DNA from: CAIQQQ01 sp037445025
GTDB lineage: Bacteria > Pseudomonadota > Alphaproteobacteria > Acetobacterales > Acetobacteraceae
Direction: 5' to 3'
DNA: 64,000 nucleotides
Assembly: GCA_037445025.1 (NCBI GenBank)
Contig: JBBILI010000003.1
Location: forward strand, 62,001-126,000
In this document: one piece after another, positions 50,097 through 57,905 of the stretch
Layout of the letters: each line of letters begins with the position of its first letter
Numbering within the stretch: the stretch's first letter is position 1
Program-made: the position numbers and the translations under genes
Notes under the pieces: model-generated
The model's database searches: none
What the model was told of the DNA's origin: nothing
What the model saw: only the letters and a program-made list of their open reading frames with translations

Positions 50097-50699
50097 TCAA
50101 TCCCGCCCATACCGACCCCGCCGAACCGCCGACATCACCCCCCGCGGAATCGGCACCCGCCCCACATCAACCTTCACCCGAGCCTTCCGAACCCATACCC
50201 GCGCAGCCACAACCTCACCCGCAACCGCCGCAACCACACCCCCAGGCCGCAACACCGACGCCTCAACCGCCAACATCCGACACAACGGCCGCAACACCCG
50301 AACCGCCTGAGGCGACGCCTCCAACAACGCCACCATCTCAGGCGAACCCAGAACCGCCCGAAGCTGGCTCCCAAATCCCGCCGCCTCATACCCGGCCGCC
50401 CGAACCAGCCACCCAAACCCACCAGGCCAAACCCGCTCGCCCGAACCCCGGGACACACCCCCATCCACCGCCCCGCCCCGCGAAGCAGCCACCCCCCGAG
50501 ACCCAACCCGCCAAAGCCGACCCGCCTGAAACCGAGCCGCCAACCCCTCCATCCGCCGAAGCATCTCCCCCAACCGCCGATACAGCAGCCACACCAGCGC
50601 CCGCTTCAACAATCCCCGCAAACCCCACCCCCCAACCGACCCACGAACCCCGTGGATCAAAATCGAAAGGCTCAAAAACGGAGATGCACTGGCATTCAT
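50097..50699 (-). CDS. Conserved hypothetical protein (Acetobacteraceae-type)
   Basis: A 200-residue Arg-rich protein. It starts with a hydrophobic stretch (PFLSLSILIHGVRG) and contains RMEGLAARFQAGRLWR and a PEMVALLEASPQAVRVLRPL-type block that I recall from small hypothetical proteins of Acetobacteraceae; function unknown. The C-terminal third (LRPGGVVAAVAGEVVAARVW) is Val/Ala-rich. The ATG at 50699 is the first after the start of the recognisable region; the frame is open further upstream through the transposase remnant, which is not part of it. Confidence 0.65.
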   Translation of the reverse strand: MNASASPFLSLSILIHGVRGSVGGWGLRGLLKRALVWLLYRRLGEMLRRMEGLAARFQAGRLWRVGSRGVAASRGGAVDGGVSRGSGERVWPGGFGWLVRAAGYEAAGFGSQLRAVLGSPEMVALLEASPQAVRVLRPLCRMLAVEASVLRPGGVVAAVAGEVVAARVWVRKARVKVDVGRVPIPRGVMSAVRRGRYGRD

Positions 50700-50809
50700 G
50701 ATTTTTTTCCTAACATACCATCCAACAAACCGCAACAAAATTCTCCCATCCCCAACCCGCACACCGGGCGCACCCCATAACCCCGCCCGCCTCACGCCTG
50801 TGGCGCGGC

Positions 50810-51048
50810 GTCTTGGGCGCGGGTGGTGGACGGAAGTCGCAAGGGCGCTGCGGCTGAGTACGACCGATCGCCACCAACGGTTCGATGTGGCGCGCCTGCA
50901 GTTGGGCAACGGCCGGGCCGCTCGCGTATCCGGTGTCGGCAAGAACCCGCTTTGGCAAGCCGATCGTGCGCTCCATCGCCAGGGCCAGTCGCGACCCGTC
51001 CGCACAGACCACAACCCGTGCTGTTGCAGGCCTACCTCGCAAACGCAG
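50810..51048 (-). pseudogene. Transposase remnant (DDE type, IS1182/IS4-like)
   Basis: The minus-strand reading contains LPKRVLADTGYASGPAVAQL followed by QARHIEPLVAIGRTQPQRPC and DFRPPP, a recognisable internal piece of a DDE transposase of the IS1182/IS4 kind. The N- and C-terminal parts are absent and no terminal inverted repeats of an IS are visible. It directly abuts a composite palindromic element on its 5' side. Boundaries are approximate. Confidence 0.65.
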
Positions 51049-51064
51049 AAAATGCTCGAAAGTA

Positions 51065-51191
51065 ATACCAACGGCCTTGATCGATGAACCTTCCATCGAT
51101 CAAGGCCGTTGGTATCGCGCGCCGGGAAGGCCTGCGGCGGCGCGCCAAACCAAGACCCATACCAACGGTCATTCTGCATGACCGTTGGTAT
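51065..51191. repeat. Composite palindromic element, copy B (inverted relative to copy A)
   Basis: The long hairpin (51065-51115, arms ATACCAACGGCCTTGATCGA...) comes first here and the short hairpin (51159-51191, perfect arms ATACCAACGGTCAT / ATGACCGTTGGTAT) second, with a GC-rich core and GGCGCGCCAAACCAAGAC between. This is the reverse orientation of the element at 14702-14828. Confidence 0.8.
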
Positions 51192-51209
51192 AACTTCAGC
51201 ATACTCCAG

Positions 51210-51254
51210 AAAGTCTTTTGCTTCTTTTCTTCAGAAAAGAAGTGCTTCCTTCCT
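51210..51254. repeat. A/T-rich hairpin repeat, partial copy (hairpin-2 half)
   Basis: AAAGTCTTTTGCTTC leads into hairpin CTTCTTTTC...GAAAAGAAG (51221-51242), ending 12 bp before the stop codon of the minus-strand permease gene. It is the hairpin-2 half only and probably terminates that transcript. Confidence 0.8.
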
Positions 51255-52820
51255 TCACTCCGCCGGAGCCGCCTCCTGCACCGCAGCAGGCTGCTCCTGC
51301 CGGGAGAACACAAACAGGATCGCCGCCACCGCCAGATACGCCACCGCAATGGTCGGCGACCGGCCGAACCCGATGCCCTCGCCGTGGATGAACCCGAAAA
51401 AGGTCAGCACCATGCCGGCCAGCGCAAAGGCGGCCGCCTTCTCGAACGCGCGGTCGATGATGAACACCGTGATGGCGCCGAGCACGATGCCGGCCAGCGT
51501 GGCACCGCCGCCCAGCGTCTCCAGCCCGCCATACAGCACCCCCACCTGGCCGAGCTTGGCGAGCCCCACCGCGCCGGCATTGGTGCCGGCCGCCCCCAGC
51601 GCACCGTCGATCTGCGTCTTGCCCCAGGCGGCGATCTGCGGCAGCAGCGCCAGCACGATCGCCGGCGCATGGCGATGCGGGCTCTCCGAGAAAGCCTGCG
51701 CGCCGATCAGCATGCCGATATAGAGCAGGATCGGCAGGATCGCGACGACGGGAATGACCGCCGACAGCACCGACATGATGCCAAGCCAGGTCAGCACCAG
51801 AATGGTGATGCCGGTGACGGCGGAATAGCCGATCCGCCCGCCCATCGCCTTCCAGCCGGGATGGCCGATATAAACGGCGTTGATGAACGGGTTGCCCAAC
51901 ATGCAGCCGATCAGGCTGACCACACCGTCAGCGGTCAACACGCGGGTGGTGGGGAAGCTGTCGCCGGCGGCCTCGGCACTCTCCACATTGTCCAGCGCCT
52001 CGATCAGATCATAGATGCCGAACGGGATCGCGGTGACCAGGATGACACCGAGATACTGAAAGCCGCCGAACACGTGCTGCACCGCCGGCATCGGCACCGA
52101 CAGACCGAAGGTGGAGAACGAGCTGGACAGATTGCCCAGCGACATGCCGCCCATGTCGAGCCCGAACGCCGTCGCCAGCCAGGCGATGGCGGTGCCCGCG
52201 GCAATCGCCACCAGCCCGCCCGGCACGCCGCCGAAATAACGCACACCGCCGAACCAGGACGACAGGATGATGGCAAAGCACACCACGCCGATCACCGGTG
52301 TGGAGAAGATCTGCGCCGCCGGGCTCATCGAGATGAAGGTGATGGAGATGCCGGCAAGCGAGCCGAGCAGGGCGGCGCGCGGGGTGATGCGCCGGATGGC
52401 GGGGCCGATGAAGCCGCCGATCATCAGCACGAAGCTCTGAATGAACACCCAGGTGAGCCCGGCCTCCCAGGCCATGACGGGGTCCTTGGTGGCGAGCTTG
52501 ATCGGCAGCATCACCACGAAGGTGACGACGAACATATGCGGCACCGAAATGCCCGAGGGCAGCGCGCACACGTCCGACCGGCCGGTGCGTTTGGCCAGGC
52601 GATAGGCGAGGAAGGCGTAATAGCCGGTGCTGAGGAACATCATCAGCCCCAGCGCCGGCAGGATGCGGCCGAACACCAGCGTGTCCGGCATCTGCAGCAC
52701 GAAGCGCAGCAGGCCGGTGAGCACCAGCACGTTCACCAGGATGTTGGTGCCGAAGCCAAACAACGCGTTCCAGTCGCCGGGCACCCAAAGCTTGGGCCGG
52801 AAGCTCGTCGTATCGCTCAT
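51255..52820 (-). CDS. NCS2/AzgA-like purine-pyrimidine permease
   Basis: A 521-residue inner-membrane protein with ~12-14 hydrophobic segments. It resembles the xanthine/uracil/vitamin C permease superfamily: SDVCALPSGISVPHMFVVTF near the first third, GGVRYFGGVPGGLVAIAAGT mid-protein and an NPFINAVYIGHPGW block. The transported compound cannot be decided. The start is the ATG before SDTTSFRPKLWVPGDWN; the frame is open upstream into the neighbouring gene. It follows the isochorismatase-like gene by 11 bp on the same strand, suggesting uptake and hydrolysis of one compound. Confidence 0.8.
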   Translation of the reverse strand: MSDTTSFRPKLWVPGDWNALFGFGTNILVNVLVLTGLLRFVLQMPDTLVFGRILPALGLMMFLSTGYYAFLAYRLAKRTGRSDVCALPSGISVPHMFVVTFVVMLPIKLATKDPVMAWEAGLTWVFIQSFVLMIGGFIGPAIRRITPRAALLGSLAGISITFISMSPAAQIFSTPVIGVVCFAIILSSWFGGVRYFGGVPGGLVAIAAGTAIAWLATAFGLDMGGMSLGNLSSSFSTFGLSVPMPAVQHVFGGFQYLGVILVTAIPFGIYDLIEALDNVESAEAAGDSFPTTRVLTADGVVSLIGCMLGNPFINAVYIGHPGWKAMGGRIGYSAVTGITILVLTWLGIMSVLSAVIPVVAILPILLYIGMLIGAQAFSESPHRHAPAIVLALLPQIAAWGKTQIDGALGAAGTNAGAVGLAKLGQVGVLYGGLETLGGGATLAGIVLGAITVFIIDRAFEKAAAFALAGMVLTFFGFIHGEGIGFGRSPTIAVAYLAVAAILFVFSRQEQPAAVQEAAPAE

Positions 52821-52831
52821 GGCATGAACTC

Positions 52832-53509
52832 CTAAGGGGTGAGGGCTCCGATCACGTCGTCTGACTGGCCGACCCAGCCGAAGATGCCGCCCTGGGCTGC
52901 GATCATCTTCAGGCCCATGTCGTGGAATTCCGGGAAGTAGGAGGCGCAGCAATCCGCCACCACCAGGCAGTCATAGCCACGGTCGTTCGCCTCACGCACC
53001 GTGGTGTTGACGCAGACCTCGGTGGTGACGCCGGTGACGATGAGCTGGGTGATGCCGCGATTCTGCAGGATGGCGTGCAGGTCGGTGGCGAAGAACGCGC
53101 CCTTGCCGGGCTTGTCGATCACCGGCTCGCCGGGGGCCGGCGCCAGCTCGGGGATGATGTCGTGGCCTGCTTCGCCGCGCACCAGGATGCGGCCCATCGG
53201 CCCGCTGTCGCCGATGCGGGTGGGCCCGCCGCCACGCACCAGCTTGGCGTGCGGCAGGTCGGCGAGGTCGGGCCGGTGGCCTTCGCGGGTGTGCATCACC
53301 AGCATCCCCGCCGCCCGGCAGGCCGCCAGCAGGCGGCGGTTCGGTTCGATGGCGCGGCGCAGCTGCGAGACGTCGTTGCCCAGCATTTCGCCGAAGCCGC
53401 CGGGTTCGACAAAGTCGCGCTGCATGTCGATGATCAGCAGCGCGCAGGTCGCGGGAGTCAGCGCGAACGGACCGGGAAGGGCGGGGATCGAGAGGGCAGA
53501 AGCAGTCAT
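52832..53509 (-). CDS. Isochorismatase-family cysteine hydrolase
   Basis: A 225-residue cytosolic hydrolase with the family's Asp-Lys-Cys triad: Asp in CALLIIDMQRDF, Lys in PVIDKPGKGAFFATDL, Cys in TGVTTEVCVNTTVREA. Architecture and the GMLVMHTREGH segment resemble amide-cleaving members such as biuret or ureidoacrylate amidohydrolase. It is the first gene of a pair with the NCS2-like permease, so it probably acts on an imported N-containing heterocycle derivative or amide. The substrate is inference. Confidence 0.85.
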   Translation of the reverse strand: MTASALSIPALPGPFALTPATCALLIIDMQRDFVEPGGFGEMLGNDVSQLRRAIEPNRRLLAACRAAGMLVMHTREGHRPDLADLPHAKLVRGGGPTRIGDSGPMGRILVRGEAGHDIIPELAPAPGEPVIDKPGKGAFFATDLHAILQNRGITQLIVTGVTTEVCVNTTVREANDRGYDCLVVADCCASYFPEFHDMGLKMIAAQGGIFGWVGQSDDVIGALTP

Positions 53510-53631
53510 GCGATGCCTTCGGGTGTGCATCGCGGGTTTTGCAACTATCGGGCCATGGGCAGAGCCGGAGGCTGCCGCGGTTCTGGCTGCAATCCAGGCA
53601 GAATCTGCACCGCTTCTGAGCGGTTTCTGCC

Positions 53632-54297
53632 CTACAGGGCGTAAGGTCCACCGCGTTCGATGGACCGCAGCCATGCCGGCCGCCGTTCGATCCTGCGCAG
53701 CAACGAGAGCAGATGCGGCCGAGACTCGTCAAGTCCGCCATAGGCTTCCGCCGCCTGCAGCACGAAGCTCATCTGCAGATCGGCCACCGTGATCTCATCG
53801 CCGGCGAACCATTCGGACTTCGCAAGCTCCGCTTCCATGAAATCCAGATGCAGCTTGAGCTGCGGGGTGACGAAGCTGGCCTTCACCCCGCGCGACAGGG
53901 CACGCACGACCGGGCGCAGGTAGAACGGCAGCCTGGCGGCCTCGATCCGGTCGAAGATCACCTTGAGCAGCAGCGGCTGCATGCCGGAGCCTTCGGCGTA
54001 GTGCATCCAGTAGAGGCAGCGCAGCCGCTCCGGTGTTCCCGGTTGTGGCCACATGCGGCCGCTGCCGTAGCGCTCCACCAGATAGGTCATCACCGCGCCG
54101 GATTCGGCGATTGTCACCTCACCATCGATGACGATCGGCAGCTTGCCGAGCTTGTGGATCTTGGCGACTTCCGGGGGGGCCTGGTCGTTGCGGCCAAAGC
54201 GGGTGTGCGGAACGATCTCGTAGGGAACCCCGAGCTCTTCGAGCAGCCACAGCACGCGTTGGGAGCGTGAGTTGTTGAGGTGGTGAACGATCAGCAT
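53632..54297 (-). CDS. Glutathione S-transferase family protein
   Basis: A 221-residue GST-fold protein. The N-terminal NNSRSQRVLWLLEELGVPYE, HKLGKLPIVID and IAESGAVMTYLVERYG form the thioredoxin-like glutathione-binding half; EITVADLQMSFVLQAAE closes the helical half. The Ser at SRSQRV would be the catalytic-position residue. It follows the M14-like gene by 42 bp on the same strand. Role unknown. Confidence 0.86.
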   Translation of the reverse strand: MLIVHHLNNSRSQRVLWLLEELGVPYEIVPHTRFGRNDQAPPEVAKIHKLGKLPIVIDGEVTIAESGAVMTYLVERYGSGRMWPQPGTPERLRCLYWMHYAEGSGMQPLLLKVIFDRIEAARLPFYLRPVVRALSRGVKASFVTPQLKLHLDFMEAELAKSEWFAGDEITVADLQMSFVLQAAEAYGGLDESRPHLLSLLRRIERRPAWLRSIERGGPYAL

Positions 54298-54339
54298 GCG
54301 CGGGGTCTCCGGGACCGGCCGGTTGTACCCCGTCTGGGC

Positions 54340-56037
54340 TCACTCGGGTAGCGCGCGAAACAGCCGCACCGCCGCCAGCACGGCGCGCATCTGGCTGGTA
54401 TGGGCGAGGCGGAAGGCATCGCCGTAGATGGTCTCGTCGGGGTATTCGGTGATCAGGGTGAAGTCGATCACCTGGTTGGGGTTCTCGCTGATCAGGCAGG
54501 GGATGGCGTCGAACACCGGAAAGTCGATGCGGCCGACATGGGCTTTCCAGGTGTCGAGCTGGGTCTGGTTGAACTGGCGCAAGGCGGGGTCGGCGGCAAT
54601 CTCGGCGGCCAGGGCACGGGCGAAGTCATGCGCTCTTTCGGCAAGACCCGGGCGGTAGCGGATGATCAGGAAGAAGCCTTTGGGAATGGTCCACAGCTCG
54701 AAGCCGCGCGGCAGGTAGCCGGTGAGCGGGCGGGTCCATTCATGCGAGGGGTAGCCGTGCAGGCTGATATGCAGCCGCGCCGCGGTGGTGGAGAGGGCGT
54801 GCAGCCGGGCGGCCTTTTCGTGGAACGGCGGCTCCTGGCGGGATTCCAGATCGTCGCCCAGCGCGGTGTAGCGGGCGGCGTGCAGCATGTGGCGCGGGTT
54901 GTGCTGGCGCAGCGCGTGGTGCAGGGCGTGGCCGTCCGGGTTCTCCATGGGAATGAAGGACAGCGCCCCCTGCCCTTCCGCGATCAGCCGCCGCATGGCC
55001 CGGAAGCCGCCGACGACACTGGCGGTCTCGTTGGCATGCTGCCCCGCGCTGATCAGAATCGGCTCGTGCGGCCCCGCGATCATGATGCCGCCGACGCGCC
55101 GGCCCTGCAGCGAGCGCACATGGAAGGGCTGGCCGCCAAGGGCGGCAAGCTCGGCCTCGATCTGGCCGGGGCTCAGCGGCCGGTCGGCGTCCTCGATATC
55201 GGTCGGGCCGGGCTGGATGAAATCGGGCGGCGCGTCGGCCAAGGTGATGCGCAGCGTGGCCGGGCCGTCGGCTGCGGTGATGTCGGGCACGATCTGGCCG
55301 GGCTGCAGCGTGCGGTCGGCGGGCGCGAGGCCGGCGCGGTGTTTCAGCAGTTCGAGAATGGAGAAGTAGAACTCCTCATGCAGCGCCTCGACGGTGCTGA
55401 TGGCTTCATCGCCATAGGGCAGCCGCACATCGATGGCCGGGATGGTGGCGGTGAGCCGCAGCACCTTGAAATAAGGCGGCTTGCCGGGCCAGGGATGGGC
55501 TGCGAGGCAGGCCATGGCGGCAGCGAAAATCTGTTCGAACTCGGTCTCCAGGGGCCCGTTCTCCAGCACCGTGCCGGCGGGATCGGTCAGGCGCAGCCAG
55601 CCGCAGGGCGCGAGGCTGGGCGTGCCCTGCGGCGTGCTGACCATGCGGTTGGGCGCGAACACCCGCAGCCCGGCGGGGGCGATCTCATAGTCCAGCGCCG
55701 CATCGCCGGGTGCGAAGGCGATATCGGCACGCATCCCCGCCAGCGGATAGGCCTCCAGCCGCCAGCGCTGGTCGCTCGCCGCGGGATGGGTAGGCAGATG
55801 GAGGGTGACCGGGCCGTCCGGGATCGACTCTTCGAGGAAGGCGTGCACCAGCGGCTTGTAGGCGCTGCGCAGCTTCGCCTGCAGGCCCATGCCGCGCAGT
55901 TCTGTCTCGGCTGCGGCGCGGGCCGCGCGCCCTTCGAACAGCCAGGCCTCCACCTTCGTGCCGGGGGCGAAGCCTTTCGCCCGTTCCAGCAGCTGGTCCA
56001 GCGTGCGGGGGAAAATCTGTTCGAGCAGGGTGGTCAT
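54340..56037 (-). CDS. M14-like zinc carboxypeptidase/deacylase
   Basis: A 565-residue protein. Residues ~1-320 are unrecognised. The C-terminal part has zinc-carboxypeptidase features: HxxE in SAGQHANETASVVGG, the FIPMENPDGHALHHAL stretch corresponding to NPDG, and a later His in LHISLHGYPSHEWTRP. M14 enzymes hydrolyse C-terminal peptide bonds or related amides. The ATG overlaps the stop of the downstream-type permease gene (ATGA), so it belongs to the peptide-transport operon, which suggests that it processes imported peptides or conjugates. Confidence 0.75.
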   Translation of the reverse strand: MTTLLEQIFPRTLDQLLERAKGFAPGTKVEAWLFEGRAARAAAETELRGMGLQAKLRSAYKPLVHAFLEESIPDGPVTLHLPTHPAASDQRWRLEAYPLAGMRADIAFAPGDAALDYEIAPAGLRVFAPNRMVSTPQGTPSLAPCGWLRLTDPAGTVLENGPLETEFEQIFAAAMACLAAHPWPGKPPYFKVLRLTATIPAIDVRLPYGDEAISTVEALHEEFYFSILELLKHRAGLAPADRTLQPGQIVPDITAADGPATLRITLADAPPDFIQPGPTDIEDADRPLSPGQIEAELAALGGQPFHVRSLQGRRVGGIMIAGPHEPILISAGQHANETASVVGGFRAMRRLIAEGQGALSFIPMENPDGHALHHALRQHNPRHMLHAARYTALGDDLESRQEPPFHEKAARLHALSTTAARLHISLHGYPSHEWTRPLTGYLPRGFELWTIPKGFFLIIRYRPGLAERAHDFARALAAEIAADPALRQFNQTQLDTWKAHVGRIDFPVFDAIPCLISENPNQVIDFTLITEYPDETIYGDAFRLAHTSQMRAVLAAVRLFRALPE

Positions 56038-56861
56038 GGATGTGCCTGTGCGTTGGGGTCGAGCGCGTCGCGGAGCCAGTCGCCCAGCAGGTTCAGGCCG
56101 AGCACGGTGAGCATGATGGCGAGGCCCGGAAACACCCCCACCCACCACGCCGATTGCAGATAGCTCCGCCCATCCGACAGCATACCGCCCCAGCTCGGGA
56201 TCATCGGGTCGATGCCGGCGCCGAGGAAGGTGAGGCTGCTTTCAAGCAGGATGTTGTTGGCGATGTTGAGCGTCATCAGCACGATCACCGGGCCCACGGC
56301 ATTGGGCAGGATATGGCGGAACAGAATCACCCGCTCGCGCAGGCCGATCGCCTGGGCGGCCTGCACGAACTCGCGCTCGCGCAAGGAGAGCACCGAAGCG
56401 CGCATCAGCCTCGCATACTGCACCCATTGGGTGATCGCCATAAAGGCGATGAGCTTGTATTCGTCCGCCCCCAGAATGGCGGTGAAGGTGATGGCGACCA
56501 GGATGAACGGCAAAGCCAGCTGCACATCCGCCCAGCGCATCAGCACCATGTCGAACACACCGCGGTAGAACCCGGCGAACAGGCCGGCGATCGTGCCGAT
56601 CACCACCGCACCCATCACCGACAGCACCCCCACGGTGAGCGAGACCTGCGCGCCCACCACCACCCGGGCCAGCAGATCGCGCCCCAGCGGGTCGGTACCC
56701 AACGGATGCGCCCAGCTCAGAAACGGACCGGTCAGCCGCGCCGACAGGTCCATCGCCTCGCCGCCGTCGGGGAACGTCCAGGGCGTGGTCAGAGCCAGGA
56801 TCACCACCAGGGCGGTGAGCGCCGCGCCGAGAATGAATTCGAGGCTTTTGAAGCGTTTCAT
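56034..56861 (-). CDS. ABC transporter permease (DppC/OppC-like)
   Basis: A 275-residue inner-membrane permease with about six helices. The N-terminal HPLGTDPLGRDLLARVVVGA and the inner-membrane-component EAA loop EFVQAAQAIGLRERVILFRH identify the DppC group of peptide/nickel importers. It overlaps the DppB-like gene upstream and the M14 gene downstream (ATGA both). No ATPase gene is in the operon. Confidence 0.92.
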   Translation of the reverse strand: MKRFKSLEFILGAALTALVVILALTTPWTFPDGGEAMDLSARLTGPFLSWAHPLGTDPLGRDLLARVVVGAQVSLTVGVLSVMGAVVIGTIAGLFAGFYRGVFDMVLMRWADVQLALPFILVAITFTAILGADEYKLIAFMAITQWVQYARLMRASVLSLREREFVQAAQAIGLRERVILFRHILPNAVGPVIVLMTLNIANNILLESSLTFLGAGIDPMIPSWGGMLSDGRSYLQSAWWVGVFPGLAIMLTVLGLNLLGDWLRDALDPNAQAHP

Positions 56862-57775
56862 TGGCGCATGCGGGGGTCGAGCGTGCCGTAGACGATCTCG
56901 ATCAGCAGGTTGATGCCCACGATCATCGCCGCCAGCACCGTCACGCAGGCCTGCAGCACCGGATAGTCGCGCGAGGCCACCGCGTCGAACGCCAGGCTGC
57001 CCATGCCCGGCCAGTTGAACACCCGCTCCACCACCACCACGCCGCCGATCAGCCCGCCGAACTGCAGGCCGATATAGGTGATCAGCGGAATGGCGCAGTT
57101 GCGCAGCGCATGGTGATACAGCACCACCCATTCGCGCAGCCCCTTGGCACGCGCGACCATCACGTACTGCGCCGACAGCGTATCCAGCATCGTGGTGCGC
57201 ACCAGCCGCACCGTCGTCGCCGTCAGAATGATCGCGATGGTGACCGAGGGCATCACCAGACCGAGCGGTGAATCCGCCCCGCTCGGCGGCAGCCAGCCCA
57301 GCCACACGCCGAACACCAGCACCAGCATCAAGGCCAGCCAGAAATTCGGAAAGCTCAGCCCCACCAGCGAGACGATGCGGATCGTCTGGTCCGCCCAGCC
57401 GTTGCGGTTCACCGCGGCGTGCACGCCGAGCGGAATGGACAGCATGAGCGCCAGGGCCAGCGAAACGAACGTCAGCAGCACCGTCAGCGGCAGCGCATGG
57501 CCCACCAGCATCGCCACCGACTGATGCCCCATGAAGCTGCTGCCCATGTCGCCGGTCAGCATGCCCCAGACGAAACTCAGATACTGCACGTAGAACGGGC
57601 GATCCAGGCCGAGACTGCGGCGGATATTCTCCAGGTCCTGCTCGGTGACGTTGCCGGCGCCGGTGAGCATGACAGCCGGGTCGCCTGAGAGGCGAACCGC
57701 CCAGGCGACCAGCAACGTCACCACAAGAACGACGAAGAGTGCGATCAGGCAGCGACGGAGAAGAAAGCCTGTCAT
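56858..57775 (-). CDS. ABC transporter permease (DppB/OppB-like)
   Basis: A 305-residue inner-membrane permease: N-terminal helix (FLLRRCLIALFVVLVVTLLV), the family's LGLDRPFYVQYLSFVWGMLTGD-type segment and the EAA loop YVMVARAKGLREWVVLYHHA. It forms the channel with the DppC-like protein encoded next (ATGA overlap). An A/T-rich hairpin repeat ends shortly before its start codon, and no Shine-Dalgarno sequence is visible, so expression may depend on the repeat or on coupling from upstream. Confidence 0.92.
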   Translation of the reverse strand: MTGFLLRRCLIALFVVLVVTLLVAWAVRLSGDPAVMLTGAGNVTEQDLENIRRSLGLDRPFYVQYLSFVWGMLTGDMGSSFMGHQSVAMLVGHALPLTVLLTFVSLALALMLSIPLGVHAAVNRNGWADQTIRIVSLVGLSFPNFWLALMLVLVFGVWLGWLPPSGADSPLGLVMPSVTIAIILTATTVRLVRTTMLDTLSAQYVMVARAKGLREWVVLYHHALRNCAIPLITYIGLQFGGLIGGVVVVERVFNWPGMGSLAFDAVASRDYPVLQACVTVLAAMIVGINLLIEIVYGTLDPRMRQ

Positions 57776-57783
57776 GAAGCAAG

Positions 57784-57905
57784 CGGTTCTTTTTTTGAAA
57801 GAAAAGAACCAAAAAAACTTTTATTCACCAGGCGGACCACTCTCCGGAGGGGGGCGCCAGCCAAATAAAAAGTCTTTTGCTTCTTTGCTTCAGAAAAGAA
57901 GGCCT
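57784..57905. repeat. A/T-rich double-hairpin repeat, copy 3, inside an operon
   Basis: Hairpin 1 at 57785-57810 and hairpin 2 at 57880-57901, with TCCGGAG in the spacer as in copies 1 and 2. On the minus strand it lies between the binding-protein gene (stop at 57906) and the permease genes (start 57775). It could attenuate transcription so that the binding protein is made in excess of the permeases. Confidence 0.85.

Noticed and set aside
51084..52835. 583-codon plus-strand frame
   Set aside because: His/Arg/Gln/Asp-rich composition typical of an antisense shadow of the permease gene, which has clear membrane-protein character on the minus strand.
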